The notes under the pieces are model-generated. The model did not search any database. It worked only from the letters and a program-made list of their open reading frames with translations, and had not been told where the DNA came from. The position numbers were made by a program, and so were the translations under genes. Below, piece by piece: positions 12,436 through 25,500 of a stretch of 64,000 nt of DNA. Every line of letters starts with the position of its first letter. Position 1 is the stretch's first letter. This DNA is from Marisa cornuarietis (Eukaryota; Mollusca; Gastropoda; Architaenioglossa; Ampullariidae), in contig SMMW01000001.1 in assembly GCA_004794655.1 (NCBI GenBank), forward strand, positions 11,636,501 to 11,700,500, read 5' to 3'.

Positions 12436-13502
12436 CTAGCTGCTTTGCTTGCGCGAATGTGACTTGTACGTTCTGGGAGGAAGCACAGGCTTCTCTCTTA
12501 GATTTTCATCCCCATTCACGTCAAACACGGAAGATGAAGATGACGAAGCGAAAAGCCCGCCAGTTGGTTCAGAATTATTTCGTTCTGAGTTATGTCGTAA
12601 AAAGGTGCTGGCACCAAGAGAAGTACGGGACTGTGACATGCTCATGGCTCGGGGAATTGTGTTATAGACATTAGTTTGCTCATGACGTGTTATGGGCATT
12701 GAGTCTCTGCGAGGGGGCACTGGGGGAGGAACTGAACTGTCAATGCGAGGAGGTGGCGGGGGTGGTTCAGTAACACGCATGCAAACGTCTGACGAAGAAA
12801 CACATTCTTTTTGTTGCCGCCGTCTAGGAGGAAGAGGTGGGGGTTTAGGGCGCAGTTCATCTTCCTCAGGAATGCTAGCACATAAAGTTGTTGTACTGCT
12901 ATGTCCAGGGATGGAACCAAAGTCTGAAACCATAAGAACATTGTGATCAGATTCATTTAGAACATGTTTTTAATTTATTGCAGGACCTGTTAACTGGAAA
13001 ATGTCTGCCTGAGGAAAGGCCAAGAGGAGAGTCTCACCTGCAAAGACCTGGCTTGTGGTATGAGGTGGTGGTGTCTGGGGTGTGCTGGGGGTAGGAGGAG
13101 TAGTGCACACAGGGGAGGAAGATTCCTCTTCTTCAGATGTCTTTGGTACGCTAACATTGGGGGGCACAGTGTGACTTTTGCTAGCAGGTCCATGCCGATG
13201 GCTGGATGGTTTGATGCCAGGTGACTTCAAGGAAAAGTCATATTTCTTCGGCTGAGAAAAATAATAAAAACGCATTATTTACACATTCTTGTACTGTACA
13301 AATAGATAAATGGGCAAAAACAATCTACAATACATAGACATTTACGTAATCCAAATCTACATTTACGCAATCCAAATCTACTCACAAATTTTGGCAATTG
13401 CCGTGCATTTCGTGGCTCCAGTTCCAAAGACTTCGCATACATGTAATCGCTCAACTCTTTTACTGACAATTCTTCAAGAGGATTCAAATTCTTCAGAAAT
13501 TC
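12436..13502 (-). other. SOS1: SOS exons 21-23: proline-rich Grb2-binding tail
   Basis: Exons are 13502-13386, 13251-13038 and 12923-12436. Exon 21 carries the conserved [15 protein letters not shown] end of the globular core. Exons 22-23 are rich in Pro and Ser. Four PxxPxR SH3 ligands are visible in exon 23: PPLPPR, PPPPPR, PPVPPR and PVLPPR, the type bound by Grb2/Drk. A Ser/Asn-rich stretch ([15 protein letters not shown]) lies between the last two. Confidence 0.93.
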
Positions 13503-16500
13503 CTGCATCAAACATACTAGCTGCATAAATAAATATGTAATTAGCAAGCATTCCCATTGTATTTAGACTTAGATAAAAATAATGCTCTGATTGATATAGC
13601 ACAGAAGCACTCTATGATGTAGGAGTGTGTATTCTGCGCATGAGACAAAAAAGAATATGATGTGCAGTATAAAAACAGAAGAATGGACAACAATGCAGGC
13701 AAAATACTCAATACTCAAGTGAAGGCAAAGTACTTACACTAGAGAACATACAGCAACAACAGCTTATACCTAATTTCTAAAGGCAGTTCAGCAGGGCAGA
13801 CCAATCGGTAGAAGAAATGAAAGAATGGGTTAGTAGATGAACTAGTATTATGAGGTATAGCTACAGTGCTCATAGAAGAGACTTGGTTTTAATGCACTCT
13901 TGAATAATTAAATGGTGGGTAAGGGGAGAACATTCGTGGCTATAGTGTTCTGATGACAGCGACAGACAGCATGTGTTCATCAAACAGACGAGATGTTGGA
14001 GAAATAGGCAGGGTAGAGAGCCTGCGAAAAAAATTACAGCAAAATACAGACAGCTTGTATTCCATACAGCTTGTACCCCATGCAAGAATGACAGCCACCG
14101 CAAAACATAAAGGAGCATCATGGTCACTGTTTCCATACAAAGCGCATGTAGTGTAGTGATGTTGTCATGAGCGACAGTGTTTACTTTTGTTTCATTTTTA
14201 ACTGTAATTTTATCACCGATGGCATTTAGCAAGGTGTTTAGACACCCAGAGTTAAGATATCAAGGCTCAACTGTATTTACATAACAAGATCTTGCATGGA
14301 GCTTAGCCATTTCAGCGCGAAACGCCACGAAGGTGGCTTTACCGGCAGAGCGCGAAGAGCCACGATCGTGGCTCTGCTCCACAATCGTAATTCTCTCTTT
14401 GCACGATGGGCCACAATTGTGGCCTTACCGGCAGACAACGATATGCTCACTAACGTGGCTCGTGCTGCACGAGCATGGCTCTGCAGTTTCGCTATCGTCT
14501 TCAAAATCATAAATTTTAAGCCCATGCTTTTAAACATAGAAATATTTTCAAACGCGCCAAGAGGGTTAGGCAACAAAATGGTTGGTTCCCTAAACAGTGT
14601 TCAATGTTAAAACATGCACCCACAAACACAGTGAAAGCATTAATGCCTATTCTGCATTGATGATATTCCCCTCTTTGCATAATGCTTGAAGCTCATACTT
14701 GTAATTACTCACATCTTTGGTAAATACAATTTTCCACTTAGCTCAGTCATTTGAGAAAAAAAATCTAAAATGATTTTTTTTTTAATTTTCACCCTGGTAC
14801 AAATCTAAGATCCTGCAAGAGTCTTCTAGAAACATACAACTCTTCTCCGCTGCTAATGTGTCCATTTTAATACAAACCCTGATACTGGGCTCCACACGCA
14901 GGCAGTATGGTTGATTCTGGAACTGCTGGATTTCTCCTGTAATCTCTGCCACCTTGCGCCTCTTGCTAAAGTTTATGAAGCCTTCTGCACGCTGAGTAGG
15001 GTCCTCTGGACGACTGACAATGAAGTTAGGGTTTCCTTCCTCTGTTAGCAAGATGTTGGTCAGATACATTCCTGCAGTACACAACAAAACAAACTCTTCA
15101 ACACTGCTACTTATTAAACCTACTTCAGTCATGCTGAATTTTTTTAAACTTATAGTTAAAACTGAGAAATGTATACCACTGCATGTAAGAGTTGGGACAT
15201 CACAAAAAAATGCAACTGACCTAGAAATGGAACACAGGGTGGATTGACAGAACGCAGTTTCTCAATATATTTCTTGAAGTGGTCAGCATTCAGTTCATGA
15301 GCCTCCTCCAGGGCTTTTACATACTTGTGTGGTACCTCCTTCATACATAAAGCAATCAGGATGTCAAGACAAACTTCCCATTTCCTCCCCCAACCCACCA
15401 CAACCACCCCTCAACTTCCCTGGACATTAACATATGACAGCTACAGCTTTACACGGACTACAAGAAAATAACTAATTCACTATGAACATTAAAAATAATA
15501 TGAACTTTTAAATTGCTTTGGTTGCCATTTGGAACTTTTTTCATGACAACCATATTCAAAACATAAAAATGAGTTTTAAAATTTGTAAATAAAAGCAAAA
15601 ATGACAAAACAAATAATTAACCAGACACTGATGTATGTCTGCATGCCGTACAGTATGCTGTAATTGTGCACTTGAGCTTTTATAGGGATATAGTTCATCA
15701 CAGAATTAGTACTGAGTGCTGATTTTTTGTCTGTGTCTTGCCTTAAATTCTGACAAAAATAAAACTGCCTCTGGAAATCAACAGGAGTTGTGAAATCTGT
15801 GTGTGCTTTGATTATACTTAAGTAGCTTGAGCATCCTTCAGCTCTGAACTCACTGGCAATGTCTCTGTGCTTTTTAACTGGAGCTTAATAATAATATATG
15901 TGATTTATATAGTGCATAAACATGCTCAACAAGTAGGAGACAGTTTCAAGCAAGAACAAAAGAATATCAATACAATAGGAATTTTATGTAAACATTCGAT
16001 TTTGTAGTTTCGAGCCATGTCTGGCCTTAACTGATGTTAGACTACTACTATGACTGATAATATAAATGACTACAGATTTTTAATACTAGTGAGAGAAACT
16101 GCAACTGCCAGTATAAATGATTACAAATGGAGAAATAGAATTGGATGTGGACATTTTATGTCCCTTTTTTTAGTATGTGTCAATGTAATGTTCTAATGTT
16201 TGTACTGACACACACAACATCCTGAAAAGTATTAATAAAGGTGTTTAATACTGTAAAATGTACATCAGAGCTCCCTCACCTTAAAGGTGTGATCCAACCT
16301 GTAGATTGGTGCTGAAATCAGTGCACCCACAACCTCCAAAACCCCATTAAAGTTGTTCAGCTCCTGAAAGACCAGCATGATCTCTACGATACGTGACAAG
16401 ACACATACCCGTTCTTCCAAATTTTCTGTTTCCAGAATGCACTTCTCCAACCAAAAGGTGAACTGCAAGACACAAGAGAGTGGAACTGTTGTAACAAATA

Positions 16501-19500
16501 TTTACAGGGCAATATTTAGTAACACACAGCCTTTCAGACTTGGGGATATACAAGTTATTTTCAGTGATAATATCTTTTAATCTTTTGGATGTGATGAAAG
16601 TTATGGAGAATGCAGCTGCCAGAGGATTCAAAAGACTGCAGTAGAATCACTAGCTGACAAATTTTATAAAGCGGAATCCAGAAGATGGCAAACATAATTT
16701 TTGCACTCAGTAATTTTTTTAATCTCTGATCCATTATTTCACATATAAATAATACCTGTCAGTCACCATAAGATATTCCCCCCACCCCAAAGGCATCATT
16801 TGGTATCTGTTTATCTATTAAAGGAATATCCATTTTAAAAGGGCTACACATAAAAAAACACAGAAAACATACTGCAGTAGAGAAGTTGATCATTTTCAAC
16901 AGATTAGGAGATGTTTTATGCTTGTCTTCCTTTGTCCAGGGGCTGCCTACAAGTTCTGATGGCTGGATAGCACGATAAAGATCAAACTCTAGTAATGTCA
17001 CCTGTCTTGCAATTTCAACCGGATGAAGCTGTAACAAAAACCTGCACTGCATCAGCGGACTTTTTTTTTTGCAGATGCTACACACCTAAAATTTACTATG
17101 AAGGTGAGAATTGAAATGATAAAAATTTATTTAAAACATCACAGACATTGCACACCAACACATTTATAAAGCAAATGCATTCATGTCACAAGCATTTCCT
17201 TACATTAAAAATTCTTTAAACTGATACTATTATATAACAATACTTTGCAAAAACCCCACACTAACCCCAATAAATCTAAAAGAAAATTCAAAAAAGAAAA
17301 CCAACCTTCACAATTTCAAATTCTTCTGGATTACGAGTCAGGTGCCATTCTATTTGTGGTGGTTTCTTTTGGTGTGTGAACTCACGCTCTGTGTTAATGC
17401 TTTCCAACTAAGTCACAAAAAAAAGCCTTCACTGGCAGCCAAATTATCCCAATTATGCTATTTCATTACAATTACACTGATTAAATTACAATAAAATGTC
17501 ATGGTTAACAAAATGTAAAGTAACTTGAAAAATAAATCTGAACGTGCTTTTTTGTACAACACAATAATACTCTTTGACTTAACTGTTTGCAACCACTAGG
17601 GTTTTTCAAAACCCTATTTACAATGTTTCCAACAAAGGTAATATTTTAACTTGTTGTAGAATCCTCACAGAAAACTGTGCAGGATATGTTTTCCCATGAC
17701 CTTTAGATGCCTGCAGAATTTGTTTGAAGAGTGTTCAAGTTTATAAACTGTACAATACAATACCACTTTATTCATCCCCAAGGGCAATTCCAAATAGTGC
17801 TCGTACTAGCAGTAATACATACATGGTATCCAGATGGTACACTGTGCTGACATATTAACTTACCCTTCTCTGAATGACTTTGATTATAGAGTCAGCCATC
17901 TTTCGCATCGCCTTGCCTTTGACTGATCGCAAAAACTCTTGTAACTTCTCCAACAAAGACTTATCGCGTTCAAAGTCATAAAAATGATGGTCTACCCAGT
18001 GGCGTAACACATTCACAACCCTGAAATCAACAGTCACAGACTAAATCATAATGGATTTTGTGAGAAACCAATAACAGCTTTTTACAATGTTAGCAATTTT
18101 GTTTACCTGTTGGCACTTTGGAACTCCACCTCACTATAGACTTAGTTCAGTCTAATCTTATTATATCAATAATGGCATGAGAACAAAATTTTATGTTTCT
18201 GAAATGCCAGTATTGCAAACTGGGAGAATTCCACTCAAAATCTTCACATTATCAATATCTCATGCCACTGGACTTTGGTACTAGCAATACTCGTACAAGG
18301 GAGATTCACTCTACAGTCTTATCAATGGCCAACCATTCAAAATCCAAGGTAACATCTTCAAGATGGATCAAATATATTTCCAGTTAGTTTTCAGGAACTA
18401 GAAATATGCTTAGCAACTAGCACTGACCAGTTACTGCCTTATTTGATGTCGCAAAAGCACCAATATGACATTACCTGAACTGAACAGGTTTTATATATTC
18501 CTTGCGAAATCGTTTCAGATCCTCACGAATACGGAGACCTATCTCAAAAGCATCTTCACCTACAGGTTCCATAACAGGCTCCACAATGTCAAACCTGCAA
18601 ATATGTTTAAAAAAAGGATAGGAAAACTGATACGTTCTAGTATAGTTCCAGTTCTGGATAATCATAACGCTGGAACTTGTGAACAATTAAAACAAAATAA
18701 AAATGAGAATAAACCTTGGACATGAGTAACAGATTGCACAGTCTATGCAACAGCTGTACAAGACTCACACACACACCACACATGACTGTGATACACTACT
18801 TGCCCATTCAGCTAAAAAGACAGGCAGGGTATATGCGACATTGGCTGTGCGCACTAACACCATGACCACACAATCTCATAGAAATGCTGAATGAACCAAA
18901 AGGCAAGACAAATTGGCATCTTAACTGAGGTGTGCTAGATCACAGTCTTCACTAATGGCTTACTGACATAACCCCCATCACACTCAATAACATCATTCTT
19001 ACCTTTCAATCAAAAGGTCCAAAAGTTCTTGAGGTGTGCAGAATGATCTGTATGTCAAAAGGAATGTCCTCACAAACTTGGGGTCTGCATACATGTGGTA
19101 TGTCAATCGCTCCACCAGCTTTATGAGTGTTCCACCCTTGATAAGAGGGCTCTCCACAGATGAGTCCTGCTGCTCTTCAAACAGTATGCACTCATCAGAA
19201 TCTTGCACAGCAAACCTGTATTTGTCTGGAGGTGGCATGATGAGCGGGTGACACTTTTCCTCCTCTCGCAGCTTCCCATCCAGAATGCGCTCCAGCATAC
19301 TGAAGAATATAGGTCTGACGTTACAAAAATGATTTGTGGTTTATCATACATTTTTCTCTTTATCATCAGCTCCTAGCTTCCACCTATCTGTTTGGGAAAC
19401 ACTGTACGTCTCATTATAAATTCACGTATCATTTCACAAGAATGTGAAAAGGTGGTCTCTATTAAAAGACTATTTTTCAACCAGTATGTTTTTCTCCTGA

Positions 19501-22500
19501 GTACTCAACCCTTGTAATTAAAGTTCTATCTTGCGTGATTTTATAAAAAAAAAAAAGAAAAAAAAATGAATCTAAGTACCTCCCGTAACATGAGAGTTGT
19601 ACCCATGACCCCATCAAAACAAACATTTTGGCAACCAAAAATAAAAAACTTTTGCTCCAAAGATTATTTAGAGATTAGAAACAGTACTTTCTGTCCACTT
19701 AAAGTTACAGCAACCTGATGTCTAAACACAGATATAAGTACTGTTTAGCCATCATGATCCCCATTTGCAGTAGTTACTATATCAGACAATCAATCAATGA
19801 CCACAGAGGGAGAAGAGCGGAGTGGCATGCCCAGTCCTAACTATAGTCGACACACCTTCTTGTCTGAAGAGTAATCAAAGCAGCCATCCAATTGCACTTT
19901 TCTTCAGGCATTTTCGCACACAGTGTGATAGCTGGATGATCGCGGGGAACAATATCAAAGGCATTCTTCAAATCTGCCAAAACCAACATATTTAAAAACA
20001 AATATTTTCCATCTATTCATCTTGAACTAAGTGTTTATATGCAAAATGGTGATGGTTAAATAATGTGACTTCAATTACAAAGCCACAATTTTTGACTTTC
20101 TTTAGTTTGCTTCTATTTAGTCAGAAGCCAAAGCCTTTATAAATATTGCAAAGTAGGCCTGTTTTGTGACACAAGGCTACAGAACAAAGCACAAAGCAAA
20201 GACAAACTTCAGCATACCATCAGTGTCTTCTCGGTCCACAATTTCCATTTTGCGGATAAGGTGTTTTTCTTTCAACTTGAATTCTGCAAAGGGTCCAGCC
20301 CCTGATGTACGCTTTGCATTCTGTTTACACAAAATGACTAAGCCATCAAACAGAAACACGTGTCTCTCTGCCCACCGTCGTCCAGCTTGTTTCAAAAGCA
20401 CTCCCTCTGAAATAAAAGAAATGCATAAAAATTACTTATAAGTTTAGCTGGAACTATATAACTTCACATATTCTAGAAAACACATAAAGAAGGAAGGCAT
20501 CTCTCCATGTATGCAGATTATTTTTATGTTAACATATCAAAATGGTGGAAAGGATAATGAAGAATAAGTGGTTAAAACTGTTATATGTATGAAAATAAAC
20601 TCACCACTTCCTGTGGATCAGGAACAATTGTACATTGTGTGCTTGTGGATCACAACTATATTACCAATGTAAGTAGGTACACCGTTTTGTAATAGTACAC
20701 GAGGGCATTGTCTTTCTTCCCTCCTCTAGTTTTTTTTTTTTTTTTTTTTCCTCACATATTTAGAGGTTTTAATAGGTGTATGTTATATATATATGCCAAT
20801 TTGATTTCATTTCCTCCAGTGTAAATGTGTAACTTATTGATCCTATAATTGTCATGCAAACCAGGAACAGTTGTGTGTTTGTGCAGCGTTTTTAGGTACA
20901 GCTTTGTGTAATGCTACATGTGGACACTTTCTTCTTGTCTCTCTCTCTTCTCTCTCTTTTTTCTCTAATTTTAAACATGGATATCAAACACTCTATATTC
21001 ATACTTGTGTTCTGTGAAGTGTAATATGGAAAAAAAATGATGTATCCATGAAAAATGAAGATTAAACTGTAAAAAAAAAAAAAAAAAATTACATACTAGT
21101 GTTTAGTTAATATAAATATGACAAAAATTCTAAATGTTTCTCTTAAAAAACACAGTGCTTTAAAAACATAATCTTGATTTGATCCCATATAATAATAATA
21201 ATAGTGAAGATTTTTATAGCGCATATTCACACTCATAGAGAGCATGCTCTTAGCGCTTAAAACGGGGAAGAGACGTGGACTAAGTAGATACAGAACAAAG
21301 GGGACGAAAGAAAACGACAGTACTGACGACGAAACAGAAAACAAAAGGCATCAAGTAACAGGAACAGAGAAATATAGTGATTCTGCCGAGAAAGATGGGT
21401 AAAGTAGCAAGAGGGAAGGGGGAGGGGTAAGAAGGACTAGCATTGTGGACTGTGTTAGGAGTAATGCTCAAGGAAGAGGTGCGTTTTCAGTGCAGATTTG
21501 AAAGATTCAATTGTAGGAAGGTGACGTATATGGAAAGGAAGAGAATTCCATTGTTTTGCAGCACAGTAGCCAAAAGTCCTGTGACCATATGTTGTTGTTC
21601 TGGTGACAGGAACAGTTAGGATACGGTCGTCAGACGAAGAGCGTAGTTGTCTGGCCGGAGAGTAAGGGATGAGAAGTTCAGAGAAATAGTCAGTATTAAG
21701 TATGCATATGCAGTATTAAGCCTAAAGACCAAGGGTTAAACCAAATCAAAACTTAATCACCATTACTTTCAGTTCAGAATGGACATTCTAAATTGTTCTG
21801 AATCATTTTCAATTTCATATTAATTTTAAAATACTGATTATTATTTCATTGAAGACATTCTGTACAAATAGGATATGAACTGTGATTTTTCAATATTACT
21901 TTTTATCAAACATCAGTAACATACTTTTATCTGTATAAAACACAACACCAGGACACCTGCAGATGATCACATTTATTTTTTTCTAGGCATTTATATGTTT
22001 ACAAGGAGGGACAGCCTGTTGAACTTACTTACCTAAAATAAATTCACTGCAGCTCTGCCAGATGTCCTTTCCCTCCCAGCCATCAATATTGCGTTGAAGC
22101 TCAGTCATTTTCTGCACCTGAGAGCGATTGGATCGTCCATGTAACCGTAATGAAATTTCCCTGCAAACATAGGGCAAATATTTTTGCACAAAGAGAAGCA
22201 AAATAATGATTGTTCATGAAACACGTTATTTAAAATGACTTCTTAGGGAGTCATGATTTTAGTCTGTTTTTTATTATTTTCAACAAGGCCTCTTCTGAAA
22301 TCCTAACAAACAAACGACTAACCATGGTTTTCGTTTTGGTATGTTTCCACTGAACCGTCGCTCCAGCAGTACTTTAAGAGACTGAAGCAAGCCATTAGCC
22401 TGAGCAAGAACTTCCTGATCCTCTTCACAAGCAGATGTATCAATCAATGCCTAAAACACAAATTATTGCATAGAATCTGCCCGAAGACCACCTCTAAAGC

Positions 22501-25500
22501 AAGTAATAGATACTAATAGGTCAGCAAACTTCCCAACAGTAGGTGTTCTGTGCACTAACAACTTTCAAGAAGACAAAACATATTTATAATTTTTATTTAT
22601 CTATTTCATTAAAAAAAAATTCTGAAAAGTAATTCGTGTATCATAGCTCATTTTAAATAATTTTTCAAATTAATTTTTAACTCACGAACTGATAAGAATA
22701 TAAAGATCTGAACAGGACTGGGTACATGAAAATACGCTCTCCAGTGATCTTTCTGTCTGGTATCCATACCCTACCACTCAAGAACACTTGCTTCCATGTA
22801 GTAGCCAGAAGCACCACCCTCCCACTCTACCTTTGAGACACAGGAGGTCCTCCTACTATCACAGAAACAAATTCCTGACTTTTTCAGGAAAAACTTCATT
22901 CTTCCAGTCCTCAGAGTCATCCATGATCTTGGTGAAACAACCAGTATTTGGTACCTCTTCAGCAATTATTGTTAGATTTTAAAATGTAACCATTTTCATC
23001 AATCTCAGAGGGGTTTTTTTTCTATATATCTGACATACAGCAGAAACAATAATCTTGAAGTAACTGACAATGTAAATGAAATTAGATACACAGATCTCTT
23101 TCTTCTTATTCACCAATATGCCATCATCCTTCAATACTAGTTACTACCAATAGTCTGCACTGAATAGCTAAATGTAAATGTGGCAACCCTTCTTTCATTC
23201 TCATCCATATTCCTCTTTGATAGCTAAGCTCATGTCAGAACCCACTCACTCTATGCCTTTACCTTTTACTTTCAGTAAATTCTGACGTGCAAATTTTTTT
23301 TATGCAGTCTGCTGTTCTGTTACCTCCCTAAGAATTAATTATTAGTCTCATCAAAACATGATAGTATATTAGCTTTAACACCAATGATCATAAAACTAAC
23401 AAACCCAACTGTTGTGATGTCATTAAAAACAAGGTCTTGGCCTTATCCTTTAACTCAGGTGTGAACTGCAATGATCAAAGGTTGTCTCTCACTTGAGCTA
23501 CAAACTTATTCACTTCAGCTTTTAAGTGTCTTTGAATAATTCAGCGCCACACACTAAAAATGTTCTTCATTCAGTGAAAAGGATATCTGTAGCTATTAGA
23601 CAAACCTGGGGTTGTGACATAGAGACTGTCTCTAATGTAGCCATACTTCCCACCCACCCGATTTTCTTCCCCCATCTGTCAACTCTCTGAGCCATCCATT
23701 TGTTAGTTTTTGATCTCACCATGGCTCTTATGCCAATCTAAACATTACCCCCTACCTCTCACCTCAGTTGGCAACTTTAAACCATTTCTAGCCCCAGCTT
23801 TATCCCATCCCATTCATGTCTTTAAAAAAAAAACTTCAAGGATGGTGATAAGTATTAAAAGATGCTTCACCAATCTTATGTCTTAAAACTTAGAACTGGT
23901 TGGAAACAGCTGACAGATTTGAAAGCTATTTATTTTCACTTTAGATGGTCATTTCAATACCATTTGTCAAACATCAGCTGTTCCACACCGCCTGCCTTTA
24001 TGCACACTCTCATGAATTTTACACCCGTCAGCAAGTTTGCTGTAATCTCACTAGATCCTGAGCATATCTCTCTTAGTTTCAGCATGACTGCATTGAATCA
24101 ATACCTATGCTTCAGTCTCCTTCCTTGCTGATAAGAGAACCTCGATAACTTGTTTTGCTGTTCTGCATTTCTTGCAGCCATGGCAAAAATGCCTTTAAAG
24201 TTTTTGCGAGCTACAAACTGAATGAAATATGCCAGTCTTAACAGCATTGTCGATGTACAAACAAAAAAGCAATGTGCTAACACAAACAGCAATATTCAAA
24301 TCAGTAAGGGAAACTATTCCACATCCATGTGTTGATTTTCGGCTTATTTAGAATAACAAACACGTTTAAAAAAAAATTATGCATCCACACTTTTAAAAAT
24401 TTGTCAGCTTCCTTGCTTTTTCCTGATTTTTTAATGATTTTTTTTTAAATGCTGATTCTTTCAGGAACTGGAAATCATTTTTCAAAATATATTGACTTTA
24501 CAAGCTTTTCCCTATTCACATGGACTCTGGACACAGTTTTTAAATCTCAGCAAACTATTATCACAAAAAGGGTGTTAAGGTTTTCTAAAATACAACATAA
24601 AACAGAAAGCAATTTTACCTTAATGACTTCAAAATAGTGAAGACAGTGATATACAGGTCCCATTAAAAGTTTAGGTAGTACATACTTCACAGCATCCTTG
24701 AAGCCATTACCTCCACAATTCTGAACAAAGAACAGGAAACAGTAACTGTTTTATGAGTACCACGAAAATAAGGGCTCTCCTGCCACAAATTACAACTGCA
24801 ACATCACAAGGACCTTCAGCTTGTGTAGTGCCTGCATAGCAACACCAAGATACATGCAACAGATACAACATTTTCATCTGGAATCTAGTCACTTTTTCAT
24901 GACCTCTTAAAATGTATTATGTTGACACTAGTCTAATGCTAATGAGAAAGTTCACTGACAATTCTGTGAAAATATACTTATCTAATTGTGGCTAATGAAC
25001 TAAACCTAATCCAACTCCACATCAGCTCTGGAAAGCCAAAATCAACAGTACCTTTAGTGACTCACTGACATCTTCCCTCTGCAGCAGTGTGTTCAGGCGC
25101 TCTTTGCCTCTCGGTGACAGCATGTCATCAACATAACGCTCATATACATTGAATTCTTCCCCCTGAACAAAGCAAATAAAAAAAAAGTAAATTTTTTTTG
25201 GTGTGTATATGTGTAAAACTGACTGCCTTGAGACCTACCAGATGATATGCCCATACAAGTTTGAGACTACCATGACCTCTTAAATCTGACTGGTCTTATC
25301 CCTTGATTTTGAAATTATAACCCTGCCCACTATAAAATGCCCCTCAGTCTATTTCAAAACTTTACATTAAAAGATATTTATTACCTTGAGTGTACTAAAA
25401 ATGATTAAAATGTAGATATTTGTGCTCAAGTACAAATTTTAAAAAAATATTTGAATAATGCGAAGAAAGGCAAGAAAACGGATCACATGGCTTCCTTCCC

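Larger units (their letters stand above)
19856..22160 (-). other. SOS1: SOS exons 10-12: PH domain
   Basis: Exons are 22160-22033, 20406-20218 and 19973-19856. Exon 10 completes a split Trp codon from exon 9 and has [17 protein letters not shown]. Exon 11 has [17 protein letters not shown], and exon 12 ends [14 protein letters not shown], the C-terminal PH helix. The domain binds phosphoinositides at the plasma membrane. The intron between exons 10 and 11 contains the dispersed repeat at 21191. Confidence 0.92.

Noticed and set aside
12449..12946. Plus-strand Gly- and Ser-rich frames
   Set aside because: They are shadows of the SOS proline-rich exon 23 on the other strand.
14296..14610. 104-codon plus-strand frame with repeated ATIVAL
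   Set aside because: It arises from the palindrome cluster, which reads the same in both directions. No start context or splice support.
19036..19251. Plus-strand frame opposite the SOS REM exon
   Set aside because: Shadow of SOS exon 13.
21096..21344. Minus-strand frame repeated at 37170-37445
   Set aside because: The same peptide appears twice only because the dispersed repeat occurs twice; there is no coding signal.
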